From positions 186,001-250,000 of the forward strand of contig JBAQQX010000002.1 of NCBI GenBank assembly GCA_049295575.1: a stretch of 64,000 bases of DNA, given 5' to 3'. The notes beneath the pieces are model-generated. The model was not told the DNA's origin. It worked only from the letters and a program-made list of their open reading frames with translations, and did not search any database. The position numbers were made by a program, and so were the translations under genes. Positions 40,061-49,073 of this stretch are shown piece by piece (within the stretch, counting starts at the first letter, position 1; every line of letters begins with the position of its first letter). The stretch comes from UBA6022 sp049295575 (GTDB lineage Bacteria > Patescibacteriota > Saccharimonadia > Saccharimonadales > Saccharimonadaceae).

Positions 40061-40179
40061 GATATTCCTTATGTTAACTATTGGCGTAAGTATATATAAG
40101 TATTTGAGATTGCACAAGAAGTGTATTTACTATATTTAGTATAGTAAATTGATGATCGCTGTTATATACTATAAACACT

Positions 40180-41022
40180 ATGGCAAAGAGTATACTTACC
40201 GATTCGCTTCACTTAGCGCCTTCGACACTTTATGTGGGTGATCTCGCTCGCATGGTGAACTTTTATCACGTGCATGTCGGACTCGACGTTCTTGAAAAGG
40301 CGCATGACAGTGCCCTGCTTGGCCAAGGGCATGCTGGGGTTATTCGACTTGTTGCAAAGCCAAAATTGCAGCACGCTTCACCACGGGCGGCTGGTTTGTT
40401 TCATAATGCTGTGCTGTTTTCGTCTCGCGGTGAATTGTCGCGAACAGTTGGCGATATCGTAACTGCCTCGCCGCAGCTATTTAGCGGTACGGGTGACCAC
40501 TTGGTTAGCGAAGCCTTTTACTTTAATGATCCTGAAGGTAATGGACTTGAACTTTATTTTGATCGTCCGGCTGATACCTGGCAATGGATAAACGGCCAGG
40601 TGGCTATGGATACTCTGTATATTGATCCTCTAGACTACATTCAGTCTCATGCGAGCGAGCGTGGACCAGCAGATATAAAGCTCGGGCATGTTCACCTGAA
40701 GATCGGTGACATTCTCGAGGCGCGACGCTTTTACGTTAATGTACTTGGCTTCGACGTGACGGCTGATATAGGTGCGGCACTTTTCGTTTCTATCGGCGGG
40801 TATCATCACCATATTGGTCTTAATACATGGCTAAGTAATGGAGCTGGTATCCGCGGAGAGACGCTTGGGCTATCCGACGTAAAGATCTCTTTGGCCACCG
40901 ATGACGATATTAGTCAGCTGAGCATGCGCCTTGAGCAGGCGGCCTATCCTTTCGTGAACCGCGGAGGTAGTGTGTACGTGACCGATCCTTGGGGGAATAA
41001 TCTTATTTTCCATGCTGGCTAG
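40180..41022 (+). CDS. VOC-family dioxygenase-like protein (CatE type)
   Basis: A 280-aa protein with two vicinal-oxygen-chelate modules. First: SLHLAPSTLYVGDLARMVNFYHVHVGLDVL and FYFNDPEGNGLELYFDRP; second: LGHVHLKIGDILEARRFYVNVLGFDV and VYVTDPWGNNLIFH. The His and Glu in these motifs are the metal ligands. Relatives are annotated as catechol-2,3-dioxygenase-like; in a reduced genome detoxification is as likely. TATACT (40165-40170) ends 9 nt before ATG with no ribosome site, so it is probably leaderless. Confidence 0.85.
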   Translation: MAKSILTDSLHLAPSTLYVGDLARMVNFYHVHVGLDVLEKAHDSALLGQGHAGVIRLVAKPKLQHASPRAAGLFHNAVLFSSRGELSRTVGDIVTASPQLFSGTGDHLVSEAFYFNDPEGNGLELYFDRPADTWQWINGQVAMDTLYIDPLDYIQSHASERGPADIKLGHVHLKIGDILEARRFYVNVLGFDVTADIGAALFVSIGGYHHHIGLNTWLSNGAGIRGETLGLSDVKISLATDDDISQLSMRLEQAAYPFVNRGGSVYVTDPWGNNLIFHAG

Positions 41023-41103
41023 TCCGCGGTAGCTCTAGTGTGTTTTATCGCGGTTGATATAGAGGGCCAAAATGACACGGCAGTAGGATAGAATAGTAGA
41101 ATA

Positions 41104-42279
41104 ATGATCATAAACAAGATGGCACGTATCGTGCACCTCTATTGGGTGTATGCCCTGTTTGGCGGTGCGAAGGCGCTCGTCTCAATTTTAGGGCCAATTT
41201 ATCTATATAGGCTTGGATTCTCATTTCATGAAATTATCTTATATTTTATAATGACGGCCATCGTAAAGGTGGCTGCGCTATTTCTTGTTTTTAAACTTGC
41301 AAGCAAGTTTGGTCCGCGAGTGACGATGGCTACGGGAATTCTATTGATGGTAGCCCACTTTGTTTGTTTTTCTGCCGTCGAAAGTCACGGCATGCCACTA
41401 TATGTCGTCGGCTCGTTACTTGGTTTGGCAAATGCTTTCTTTTATCCCTCATTCAGGCTGAGCTTCTCATTCGTTACGGAAACGAAAAAAGCTGGCATGC
41501 AAGTGGCGAAGCTAAATACCATATCAATGGTGTTTACGGTCGCGTCTCCTGTGGTCGGTGGCGTAATCGCTGGTCTATTTGGCGTCGTTGCGGTGTATTA
41601 TTTGGCCGCTGCACTATTCTTTGGGACATTTGTGTTTCTATTGCTTCGTAATAATGGCGGAGAGCGATATATAAGGCAGTTTAATCTTTCAAATATACCG
41701 CGCGGTGGTGCAGTGCGCGACTACTTATCTAACGCATCGTATAGCTTCAGTGGCCTGGCTGATCTTTTGGTTTGGCCTCTATTTATTGGATTGCTTATAC
41801 CGACATACGCGGGTATTGGTGGATACGCCGGCCTCCTCGTAGGTATGTCTGTCATTGTTCAGTTGTGGGTGGGAAAGATTGCTGATCGAAAGGGTGAAAG
41901 TCTTTTCCTTGGCGCAGGCGTAACATTAAGTCTCGCATATAATGTTTTGCGTGTTTTTATATCATCTGTCGGGCAGCTGATTGGCTTGAGTATTTTAAAT
42001 GCTCTAGGCAGCTCGCTGCTCGCCAGTTCATATGGAAGTCGATTTTATAAGAATGTTGATACACGACGACGCTTGGAATATTTATTTATGATGGAATTGG
42101 CAAACTCGGTGACGTGGCTATTGTACTTCCCTGTTCTGCTCGGATTGAGTTATCTGCTATCATTCGATGACGCATTGAGGGTTGGTATTATGCTTATTGC
42201 GCCGGCTGTTATAGGGATGGTGTTTATGCGGTCTCGCCAGCGAGTGCAGCGAGACGAGTTGGCTGAGGCGAGTATATAG
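41104..42279 (+). CDS. MFS transporter
   Basis: A 391-aa twelve-helix protein. MFS features are weak but visible: cytoplasmic loop KFGPRVTMATG after helix 2 and KIADRKGES after helix 8. Substrate unknown; not similar to the MFS protein at 38424. TAGAAT (41089-41094) ends 9 nt before ATG, again a leaderless-type arrangement. Confidence 0.78.
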   Translation: MIINKMARIVHLYWVYALFGGAKALVSILGPIYLYRLGFSFHEIILYFIMTAIVKVAALFLVFKLASKFGPRVTMATGILLMVAHFVCFSAVESHGMPLYVVGSLLGLANAFFYPSFRLSFSFVTETKKAGMQVAKLNTISMVFTVASPVVGGVIAGLFGVVAVYYLAAALFFGTFVFLLLRNNGGERYIRQFNLSNIPRGGAVRDYLSNASYSFSGLADLLVWPLFIGLLIPTYAGIGGYAGLLVGMSVIVQLWVGKIADRKGESLFLGAGVTLSLAYNVLRVFISSVGQLIGLSILNALGSSLLASSYGSRFYKNVDTRRRLEYLFMMELANSVTWLLYFPVLLGLSYLLSFDDALRVGIMLIAPAVIGMVFMRSRQRVQRDELAEASI

Positions 42280-42316
42280 CAACAGTGTGTTGCCTACCTA
42301 GGTACTCTAATTACGA

Positions 42317-43501
42317 TTAGCTTGCGCCTGTTCGCCGCCAGACAGTCCAAGTCGTCTTTTTTCGCAGCGCAATTCGATACACTGACACTATTAGGGCGAC
42401 GTATTCCAGAATTGCAATCATCGACAGTGCAATTGGCATAAGAAAGGCCTTGCCTGCTGAAATCTTCGCTTCACTTCGCAGACCACTAAGGAGAAGGAGG
42501 ATAAAGACAAGTAGCAGGTATGACAAGATCAGTACCGGCAATACAAGGTAGAAAACGAGCTGTTGGAGAAGAAGAAGCAGGATGAGTGGATAAAATAGTA
42601 CTTCGAACAGGCCAATAATTGCGAGCGGGAAATCTATGAATGAAAGATACTTGCCTTTTCGTGTCGACCAGACGAACTCTGTACGCTTGAAGATGCACAT
42701 AATAAAGCCATGTCGCCAGCGGATGCGTTGGTTAAGTAGCCCTCGAAAAGATGTTGCGCCTTCAGTGATGCATAGGGCCGTATCAACGTAGGCCACTTGA
42801 TGCCCATTTGCTTTGATGCGCATGGAGATATCCAGGTCTTCTGTGCTACTGTAACTATCGAATTCTCCAGTATCCTTCAGGACTGAGGAGCGAAAGGCCG
42901 TGAGTGCACCGGGAAAAATATATGCCGAGTTGAAGATATGTTGAGTTCGCTTTAGATGGAAGCAGACGAGATACTCGTAGTGCTGCATCTGCCCTATAAG
43001 GTTTTTTGTATTGCCAACGACAATTTCTCCAATTGCTACTGCGTAGTTCTTGTTCGCCATGGCCTTAACAAGCTCCTTGATGCTACCCGCGGTCAAGTAT
43101 GAATCAGCATCGAGCGTGATAATGAGTTCCCCTGCTGCTCTTGCGATGCCAGTATTGAGCGCCGTTGCTTTGCCGGTATTATCCTGGCTAATAAGGTGTA
43201 TGATATTTCCATCGCGGTCAAAGCGCTGCTTATAGCGCAGCACTCGACGGCGCGTACTGTCGGTCGAGCCGTCGTCGACGACGATGATTTCAAGATGACT
43301 ATAAGTACTAGCCATGACTGATTTTATTGTTTTTAGTACGCCGACTTCTTCGTTCCATGCTGGAATGACGACCGAGACGAGCGGTCGATAGCCTCTATGG
43401 GATTGTTTTCTAGCTGGTGCGACATACAAGAAGCCAGTGGCAATCTGATAGAACATTCGAGTTAGGGCGAAGAAAAGATAGACTACGATAAGGATGTTCA
43501 T
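42317..43501 (-). CDS. Membrane glycosyltransferase family 2 (PgaC/IcaA type)
   Basis: A 394-aa processive-type glycosyltransferase: N-terminal helix, GT-A domain with VSVVIPAWNEEVGVLKTI, VVDDGSTDS, ITLDADSYL (DxD), TEDLDIS and the QRIRWRHG motif (QxxRW), then three to four C-terminal helices. The QxxRW motif marks polymerising enzymes such as hyaluronan, cellulose or poly-GlcNAc synthases, so it may build a surface polysaccharide. No ribosome site precedes ATG; a 54-aa membrane protein stops 12 nt upstream, suggesting translational coupling. Confidence 0.9.
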   Translation of the reverse strand: MNILIVVYLFFALTRMFYQIATGFLYVAPARKQSHRGYRPLVSVVIPAWNEEVGVLKTIKSVMASTYSHLEIIVVDDGSTDSTRRRVLRYKQRFDRDGNIIHLISQDNTGKATALNTGIARAAGELIITLDADSYLTAGSIKELVKAMANKNYAVAIGEIVVGNTKNLIGQMQHYEYLVCFHLKRTQHIFNSAYIFPGALTAFRSSVLKDTGEFDSYSSTEDLDISMRIKANGHQVAYVDTALCITEGATSFRGLLNQRIRWRHGFIMCIFKRTEFVWSTRKGKYLSFIDFPLAIIGLFEVLFYPLILLLLLQQLVFYLVLPVLILSYLLLVFILLLLSGLRSEAKISAGKAFLMPIALSMIAILEYVALIVSVYRIALRKKTTWTVWRRTGAS

Positions 43502-43513
43502 GGAGGGGGTTGT

Positions 43514-43678
43514 TTACTCTGTAGGATTGCGTCGTTTAAATACAAAAAACAGACAAGCGAGCGCAAGGAATGCGGTTGCGAGGATAATGATAATTAGATG
43601 CGGCCAGACGAGTATTCCTAGTAAAGAAGGCGCAATAAGAGAAGACGTACTGAATACGGCTGTGTCATTTGGATTCAT
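43514..43678 (-). CDS. 54-aa membrane protein upstream of the glycosyltransferase
   Basis: ATG at 43678 has AGGAAG 5 nt upstream. The product MNPNDTAVFSTSSLIA... has one or two hydrophobic helices (LIAPSLLGILVWP; LIIIILATAFLALACLFFVF) and ends KRRNPTE. It stops 12 nt before the glycosyltransferase gene, which has no ribosome site of its own, so the two are probably coupled. It may be an accessory subunit. Confidence 0.6.
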   Translation of the reverse strand: MNPNDTAVFSTSSLIAPSLLGILVWPHLIIIILATAFLALACLFFVFKRRNPTE

Positions 43679-43820
43679 TTTTCTTCCTGTTTATTTCAAT
43701 AGAGTTGGTATTGTAATTACATCTTATTATACCACGAAGTTGCATATGTTTACACCTTGTGTTCAGCTGTATGAAAGCTGAGAAAGAGAGGACAATAGGC
43801 GGTTCAGTTGAGAATGGTTT

Positions 43821-45788
43821 TTATATTTTTCCGTAATTTGAGGCAATTGTCTGCCCTGCTGACAGCTTCAGCATAGTTTGAGCAGTATAGAGTGCCACCC
43901 CGCGATGGGTGCGTGCTCGGAACCTCTTAGTAAACAGGAAGTCGTTGGACGACACCTCGCTGTATCTAGCAAGTGCCACGAGGTCTCTGTAATCGAGAGT
44001 GGGATCTTCGTATTTTCGACGTAGCACACCAAGAAGATCATGGAGGCTGACGTATTTCACGCCGTCAACTACGGCGCCATGGCCGCGCGGTCCACTATCT
44101 GGTAACTCGGCGAGCAGCTGGTGGATCTGCTGTTCGTCATAGGCTTCGACGGCCTCATATTTACTGCGTACCATTCGAATATCGATGTCATGCTTTTTAA
44201 GATGCTCGAGCATAAACTCGTCGATATCGAAACGACTAAAGAGTCGACCAGCAGAAGCAAACGTTCGAACTTTTCCATCCTGTTTGATTTGAGCCTGTCC
44301 GCGAGCAAGTTGTGGCAGCGTCTCGAGAAGTGCAGCGTATTCAGTATAGAGATTTTTTACTCGCTCAATGCTGCCGTGTGCGTCGGTCAGCTGTTGAGTG
44401 AGCTGTTTTACTGCCATTTCATGTGAGGTTGCGATTGTGCCGACTGACGCACCACTGACAATTTCTTCAAGCGTAAAGATGTCAGCCATTGAAACTTGAG
44501 GTGCGGTAGTTGACGATACTCGATCAACGATATCGATTGCAATTGCCGGGCGGCTATCGGCTTTGGAACGCAGAATGCGACCCATGCGTTGCCGAGCAGC
44601 GACGAGTGATCGTGTTGGCCGGGCATTGATAATCACGTTTGCTCGCTGACTGTCCCACCCTTCGGTTAATACGTCGATGTATGTCAGGGCATCGATCTCG
44701 CCAGCTTCTAGCTGGGCATAGAGCTTCTGACGGGTGACGGCTGGAATCGCACTGGTAACGGCGACGGCACGAATTGCTCGCATGGAACCGTCTTGCAGTG
44801 TAATGGACTGCTCGGATAGCTGGTCTGCTATGCGATATGGGTGTGCTGTATTATCTCCGGGGATACAGGCGATAATTGGTGTATTGCCAGCTTGGATGAC
44901 TCGAGCGGCGATATCGCTAATCATCTGATTACGCGAAGAGTTGTAGATGAGCTGTTTAAGACTTTTGTTCTCGTAGTCCCCGAGTGCCCCGACGACAAAG
45001 TCTTGCGCAGAGGTTGCTGGCGCAGGTATGGCCAAGGGAATAACTGGCGACAGCATATCGAGCATGATAGCCTCTTTTAAGTCGAGGCGATGGATGAGGT
45101 GTGGTAAAAGTGTCGCGAGGCTACGTGTGGTATTGTAGTCGGGCGTGGCCGTGAAGCCGATAATGAGCGTATGCTCGTCAATATCTTCGATGATTCGTCG
45201 GCTGCTAGTGCCAAGAGCCTTGTGACCTTCATCGAGAAAGATGACATCGAATCGCTCGTTAACCTGGTTGGTTATTTTGGTGCGGCGGGTACCGTCATCG
45301 TGGCTGATAGTGATAGGCATAGCGGCTAGTTTTGCAAGCGAAGCGTAGGTGGTGATGGTTACCTGGGCGTCAAGTCCACGAAGTCCTGCGGGTGTGTCGC
45401 TATAGAATGTTCCGACGCTTAAGTCTGGCGCAAAACCGGCGAAGCCTTTGTCATTACGAGTGCCACCTTGAGTTTGTCTGACAAGGTCTTTTGTGGGCGT
45501 GACGACGAGAATCTTCGGCGGTGATGCGTCTTGGTATCCAAATGCTTCGGCGAGCGTGACAAATAGAACTGTCTTGCCTGTTCCGGTCGGTGCTTCGATA
45601 TAGCCCCGCCGATCGCCGCTGCCTAGAAATTTGGCGGTGTCGCTAACGATATTTTTTTGATAGCTGTAGAGAATGTCGCCTTTTTGGCCGTCAGCCATAT
45701 AGCGTTGAAGATTACGAAGATAACGCTCACTACGTGAATACGATTCATGTTCTGTTTGAGGCACAGTCCTCGATGTCACGCTTTTCAT
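43821..45788 (-). CDS. Superfamily 2 DEAD/DEAH-type helicase
   Basis: A 655-aa protein: Walker A APTGTGKTVLFV (about residue 66), motif Ia VTPTKDLVRQT, motif II FLDEGHKAL (DEGH), motif III GFTATPDY, motif V YIDVLTEGWDSQ and motif VI ARQRMGRILRS. It resembles the RecG/type III restriction (ResIII) helicase group; the last about 180 residues are a domain of unknown type with a C-terminal ALARYSEVSSNDF segment. No methylase or nuclease gene is next to it, so housekeeping DNA/RNA remodelling is as likely as defence. Confidence 0.85.
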   Translation of the reverse strand: MKSVTSRTVPQTEHESYSRSERYLRNLQRYMADGQKGDILYSYQKNIVSDTAKFLGSGDRRGYIEAPTGTGKTVLFVTLAEAFGYQDASPPKILVVTPTKDLVRQTQGGTRNDKGFAGFAPDLSVGTFYSDTPAGLRGLDAQVTITTYASLAKLAAMPITISHDDGTRRTKITNQVNERFDVIFLDEGHKALGTSSRRIIEDIDEHTLIIGFTATPDYNTTRSLATLLPHLIHRLDLKEAIMLDMLSPVIPLAIPAPATSAQDFVVGALGDYENKSLKQLIYNSSRNQMISDIAARVIQAGNTPIIACIPGDNTAHPYRIADQLSEQSITLQDGSMRAIRAVAVTSAIPAVTRQKLYAQLEAGEIDALTYIDVLTEGWDSQRANVIINARPTRSLVAARQRMGRILRSKADSRPAIAIDIVDRVSSTTAPQVSMADIFTLEEIVSGASVGTIATSHEMAVKQLTQQLTDAHGSIERVKNLYTEYAALLETLPQLARGQAQIKQDGKVRTFASAGRLFSRFDIDEFMLEHLKKHDIDIRMVRSKYEAVEAYDEQQIHQLLAELPDSGPRGHGAVVDGVKYVSLHDLLGVLRRKYEDPTLDYRDLVALARYSEVSSNDFLFTKRFRARTHRGVALYTAQTMLKLSAGQTIASNYGKI

Positions 45789-45893
45789 CAGTGTACCATT
45801 ATACCATCTTGATAGGTCTGAATGTACTGTTTTAATATGACGACCGGTGTTTATTTACATTGCTAATGGCGAGGCGGACGCGGCAGGCTTTTT

Positions 45894-46616
45894 CTACGTT
45901 ATTGGCTCGCCTATTCTTTCGAGAAGTCCGCCGTAATTATACTGCGTAAACTTGTCGCCGACGAATATTGGGTATGCAGGATCGTTGACACCCATCGCAC
46001 TAGCAAGCTGTGGGTCAATAACCTGAAACGCCTGCAGGTTTTGATCTGCGAGGTTAAATCTGTCTCGATCATCGAGCGTCATGCGATAGACGAAGCGATA
46101 CATAACAATATTGTCAGCACGCGGGAGAACGGTAAGTCGGCTAAGTGTTGAAATTTTGTTTAGCCATAGGGCAACTGTATTATCTGGACTATCCATACTG
46201 ACTTCTACCGACAGGCAGTTTGGCGCGTATTTATTAATACAGTCATAGTCGGCTACGATAACCCGCTTCAAGCCAAGATAACTTGCGGTGTCATATAGAA
46301 TATCCGTAGCTAATTCACCTACGAATGCACAGTCATTCTCCGGACAGTAGGTATTGTGAAAATCGAGCACAATATCGTACTGCTTGCAGAGTTCGGTCAG
46401 TTCGTTTGCTCGCTTCGGCTCATATTTTTTGCTTGTTTGGTTACCAGGAAAAGATCGATTAAGGTCCTGTCCTGTGAAGCGGGTATTTGCTGCAAGCGCT
46501 TCGCTGTTGGCAATTATCGCATCGACATTTTTGATTGGTTGCTGCTGCAATTGCTCGACGAGATTAATGCCGAGTGGTTCATTGCCGTGCATGCCGCCGA
46601 TAACTAATATTTTCAC
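45894..46616 (-). CDS. Succinylglutamate desuccinylase/aspartoacylase-like zinc hydrolase
   Basis: A 240-aa M14-like zinc enzyme: GGMHGNEPLG (His and Glu zinc ligands), DLNRSFPG and VLDFHNTY (third ligand His). These motifs define the AstE/AspA family of deacylases. GTG 46616 is chosen: it overlaps the upstream stop as GTGA, follows an AGGCAGG site and begins VKILVIGG as family members do; the frame itself runs further upstream inside the neighbour. The partner gene is a GNAT-like protein, so acylation/deacylation of a common small molecule is possible. Confidence 0.82.
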   Translation of the reverse strand: MKILVIGGMHGNEPLGINLVEQLQQQPIKNVDAIIANSEALAANTRFTGQDLNRSFPGNQTSKKYEPKRANELTELCKQYDIVLDFHNTYCPENDCAFVGELATDILYDTASYLGLKRVIVADYDCINKYAPNCLSVEVSMDSPDNTVALWLNKISTLSRLTVLPRADNIVMYRFVYRMTLDDRDRFNLADQNLQAFQVIDPQLASAMGVNDPAYPIFVGDKFTQYNYGGLLERIGEPIT

Positions 46617-47263
46617 GCCTGCCTCTTTCCTGCATCGATAACGATAAACGATCGTCTGTCTGGCGTATCTTGTAGCGGGGTCACGCCAAAGTCGCGCAAG
46701 GCGACGCGCGTCATCGCCGGGCTGATGGTGCGGTATGCGAGTGTCGTATTGTCGAATCGTTCCAAAAATCCATCGCACATAGCTTTAAAGTTTGTCAGGT
46801 TGTTTGTTGCGCGGACGGCTTTGTTCGCGAATACCTCATCGAGCCATACGATCTCATTGTCTCCGAGTGTATTTTCGAGCCAAGGTTCCATATTAGGGTT
46901 GTCGCTGTATTTCTCGCGAGCAATTATTTTTGCCGTTGCCGTCCAAGCGAGCGATGCGGTGGCGACATTGCCGTTTGATTCTTCGGTATACCAGCTGAGT
47001 GGTCGTGTCTGTTCGAGTGCATTAAAGCGTTCGATTAGCTCCTCTGCTTCGTAGGCTTGTCGGCTGGGTTTAGTCTCACATGTTCCGCATATCGACCCGA
47101 TGGCGATGCGTGATAGTCCACCTGTGCAGCGCTGCAGTAGACTCTCGTCTGCGCATTTACTCACCTCGTTCCATGGCGGTCTGGCAAATGCTTCTTGGTA
47201 GGGTTCGATAATGCGCTGTATATTTATTTCACCTGGGTTATAAAATGTTCCAAATTCGTTCAT
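46613..47263 (-). CDS. GNAT-like protein with a zinc-ribbon-like Cys cluster
   Basis: A 216-aa protein. The opening IIEPYQEAFARPPWNEVSKC and the following Cys cluster (C..LLQRCTGG, SICGTCETKP) resemble GNAT-related proteins common in Patescibacteria; a later WLDEVFANKAVRATNNLTNFKAM and AYRTISPAM fit the acetyl-CoA-binding half. Recognition is weak because the classical RGxGxG loop is not clear (RATNNLTNF in its place). Stop/start overlap GTGA with the aspartoacylase-like gene. Confidence 0.55.
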   Translation of the reverse strand: MNEFGTFYNPGEINIQRIIEPYQEAFARPPWNEVSKCADESLLQRCTGGLSRIAIGSICGTCETKPSRQAYEAEELIERFNALEQTRPLSWYTEESNGNVATASLAWTATAKIIAREKYSDNPNMEPWLENTLGDNEIVWLDEVFANKAVRATNNLTNFKAMCDGFLERFDNTTLAYRTISPAMTRVALRDFGVTPLQDTPDRRSFIVIDAGKRQA

Positions 47264-47357
47264 GATAATTATTCCTTTTGCTTGTGTGTCATATTAAATA
47301 CTATAGAAAACGCCAGCTGCGTGCTGGCGGGTGTATCGATATGACGACATAAGCTAC

Positions 47358-47687
47358 CTAGGCACGAGCTGGCGGAATATGGTCATGATGAACGGTTGGC
47401 TGATCAAGCGCGGCGGCATAGCCACCCTGCCCGTTTTGTAGCCATTCGCTAATGCGAGCAATAGTGCGACTGCTGAGCTTGGTCTGCTGAATGATCTTCG
47501 TATAGGTTTCGCCGGCACGGAGCATGCGGGCAGCTTCGAGTCGGGCGGCTATCTCCATAATCTCTTTTTCAGTCATGACATCACGTAGAAAATCCTGCAT
47601 AGTTTTTTCGTCGTCAATGCGTGTAAAGGTAGCCACAAGCTGCCTTGTGCTATCGGATTGCCATAATGTGTTGACTGGGTCTGACAT
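47358..47687 (-). CDS. yerC: TrpR/YerC-like transcriptional regulator
   Basis: A 109-aa protein with the YerC/YecD family core: TMQDFLRDVMTEKEIMEIAARLEAARML followed by the helix-turn-helix GETYTKIIQQTKLSSRTIARISEWL. TrpR-like DNA-binding fold. The C-terminus is His/Pro-rich. TTGACA..TAAAGT (47722-47694, 17-bp spacer) places +1 at the ATG, so it is leaderless; ACTTT..AAAGT repeats over the -10 suggest autoregulation. Confidence 0.85.
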   Translation of the reverse strand: MSDPVNTLWQSDSTRQLVATFTRIDDEKTMQDFLRDVMTEKEIMEIAARLEAARMLRAGETYTKIIQQTKLSSRTIARISEWLQNGQGGYAAALDQPTVHHDHIPPARA

Positions 47688-47693
47688 GCTATC

Positions 47694-47722
47694 ACTTTAT
47701 CAAAGTAAAGTAATATTGTCAA
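47694..47722 (-). promoter_or_regulatory. yerC promoter, leaderless
   Basis: Minus strand TTGACA (47722-47717), 17 bp, TAAAGT (47699-47694); ATG begins at 47687. ACTTT-ATC-AAAGT forms a small dyad on the -10. Confidence 0.75.
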
Positions 47723-47748
47723 CCCGCTCTGGTTGAGAGAGGGGCGCA

Positions 47749-47776
47749 TTGACTAAGTGTGACTATATTGTACAGT
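47749..47776 (+). promoter_or_regulatory. Promoter of the 162-aa gene
   Basis: TTGACT (47749-47754), 16-bp spacer, TACAGT (47771-47776). Confidence 0.5.
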
Positions 47777-47842
47777 GGATAGATGCCAGTTATTCAACTG
47801 GGCTAATCGACAGATAGTACATACGAGACCCTTGGGGGACCT

Positions 47843-48331
47843 ATGACGGTCAAGACCGCCAAAGATAGACGAGTTCAGATCCTTCGTAAATTGTGTAGAG
47901 GCAAAGGCCTTCGCAGTAATCTGCATCTACTGACGAGTGACGATCTGGTGCAATTCAAATGCACTGGGCGCGATGAGTTTGTAGAGCTGATTGACTCTAC
48001 CCTTCGACTGGCAATTAGCCGTGAGTCGCTGAGCGCCATGGGCGACAATCTACGATCCCTGCAGCGTGCACTTGCGCTATATGAGGATGCTTTTCCGGGT
48101 CTATTAGAGCGTCGCCAGGAGCAGATTATTGCGCTTGGAATTTCGGAAGACACGCTCCGCCGTCGCGAAACGATCGGTGCGGAGTATCTCATCGAGATCG
48201 TGACCAGCCTAGAGCTAGCCGAACGCGAGGTCGAGCATGAGCGACCGAGCGGTGTCGAGCTTAGGTTGGAGCAGATAAATGCGACACTGCTTGCGATCTT
48301 AGAGATTCTCAAAGAACAAACCAGCAAATAA
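47843..48331 (+). CDS. Hypothetical helical protein
   Basis: A 162-aa charged, mostly helical protein. The N-terminus is basic (MTVKTAKDRRVQILRKLCRGKGLRS); the second half is acidic and heptad-like (ERRQEQIIALGISEDTLRR, LAEREVEHERP, LEQINATLLAILEIL), suggesting a coiled coil. GGGGGACCT precedes ATG. Its mRNA would run into a hairpin and the hammerhead ribozyme 40 nt past the stop. No family recognised. Confidence 0.65.
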   Translation: MTVKTAKDRRVQILRKLCRGKGLRSNLHLLTSDDLVQFKCTGRDEFVELIDSTLRLAISRESLSAMGDNLRSLQRALALYEDAFPGLLERRQEQIIALGISEDTLRRRETIGAEYLIEIVTSLELAEREVEHERPSGVELRLEQINATLLAILEILKEQTSK

Positions 48332-48340
48332 CCCCTGCGC

Positions 48341-48370
48341 GTGTGACTCTTTGAGTACTATCTGTCACAC
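48341..48370 (+). other. Hairpin abutting the ribozyme
   Basis: GTGTGAC (48341-48347) pairs with GTCACAC (48364-48370), 16-nt loop. It ends one base before ribozyme stem III and would cap the 3' end left by ribozyme cleavage. Confidence 0.65.
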
Positions 48371-48371
48371 C

Positions 48372-48420
48372 GCTTCCATAACTATATCGTTATGCTGATG
48401 AGTCCCGGAGGACGAAAAGC
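48372..48420 (+). ncRNA. Hammerhead ribozyme, type III
   Basis: All elements are present in order: stem III GCTT (48372-48375), cleavage-site C17 at 48376, stem I CATAAC (48377-48382) / GTTATG (48389-48394) with loop TATATC, catalytic core CTGATGA (48395-48401), stem II GTCC (48402-48405) / GGAC (48410-48413) with loop CGGA, GAA (48414-48416), and AAGC (48417-48420) closing stem III. All stems are perfect and the layout equals that of the satellite tobacco ringspot virus ribozyme. Predicted self-cleavage lies between 48376 and 48377. It sits in the 3' untranslated region of the 162-aa gene. Confidence 0.93.
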
Positions 48421-48435
48421 AAAAAAAGTAATTAA

Positions 48436-48463
48436 TTGATTTAATGTATAGATGTGTTATAGT
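48436..48463 (+). promoter_or_regulatory. Promoter of the 158-aa gene
   Basis: TTGATT (48436-48441), 16-bp spacer, TATAGT (48458-48463). It lies after the ribozyme, so the ribozyme belongs to the upstream transcript. Confidence 0.55.
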
Positions 48464-48500
48464 AAGTCAGTTCTAGATTGTTACGAGTGTAGGGGTTTTT

Positions 48501-48977
48501 GTGAAAAGTATCCAACTGTCACTGATATCTGGCGATGCAACAATTCGCGCAGACGAGGTTGACTGGGTCATTCAGTCGTTGCTTGATTTCAAGCAGGCGC
48601 TGCCAAAGCAGACGTACATGGACAACCAGGATGTGTATGTTACGCACGAGATGGCCAAGTCGATACTACAGCAGGCATTTCCTGATGAAACACATGCGGC
48701 GCGACGACTCGGTCGTTTGTGGTCTGCGATTATGCGCTTTGCGATGGATCGCAGTATTGCCTACGATGCCTATTGCAAGATGTGCAACGTAGAGGTAGCT
48801 GAGCACGCCTTGGCTGAGCAGCAGTGCTACGGCTTAGACAAAGCTACGAACGCCGTCGTGAGTCGTGAGTCACTTCGCAACTGCCAGTCTGCATTTGTTG
48901 CTAAAAATGTAATGGGCATGGGTGTCGCGGTGAAGAAAGACTACGCTTACCTAGTGAGACATCTGCCTACTAAGTAG
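48501..48977 (+). CDS. Hypothetical protein
   Basis: A 158-aa soluble protein; GTG start with AGGGG upstream. Mixed alpha/beta N-terminus (SIQLSLISGDATIRADEVDWVIQSLLD), then helical, with CKMCN and two later Cys (QQCYG, NCQSA) that may bind metal. No family recognised. Downstream of the ribozyme but with its own promoter. Confidence 0.6.
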   Translation: MKSIQLSLISGDATIRADEVDWVIQSLLDFKQALPKQTYMDNQDVYVTHEMAKSILQQAFPDETHAARRLGRLWSAIMRFAMDRSIAYDAYCKMCNVEVAEHALAEQQCYGLDKATNAVVSRESLRNCQSAFVAKNVMGMGVAVKKDYAYLVRHLPTK

Positions 48978-49073
48978 GATCTGGACGTGAGCCCCCTAGG
49001 CTCTACGCTGATTACGTCAAAATCAGCTCTCACCCAAGTGCTTGAGAAACGAGCTTTTAGGCGAGACGACAAC

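Noticed and set aside
43821..45788. Restriction-modification or defence island around the helicase
   Set aside because: No methylase, nuclease or specificity gene is adjacent; a single helicase does not support it.
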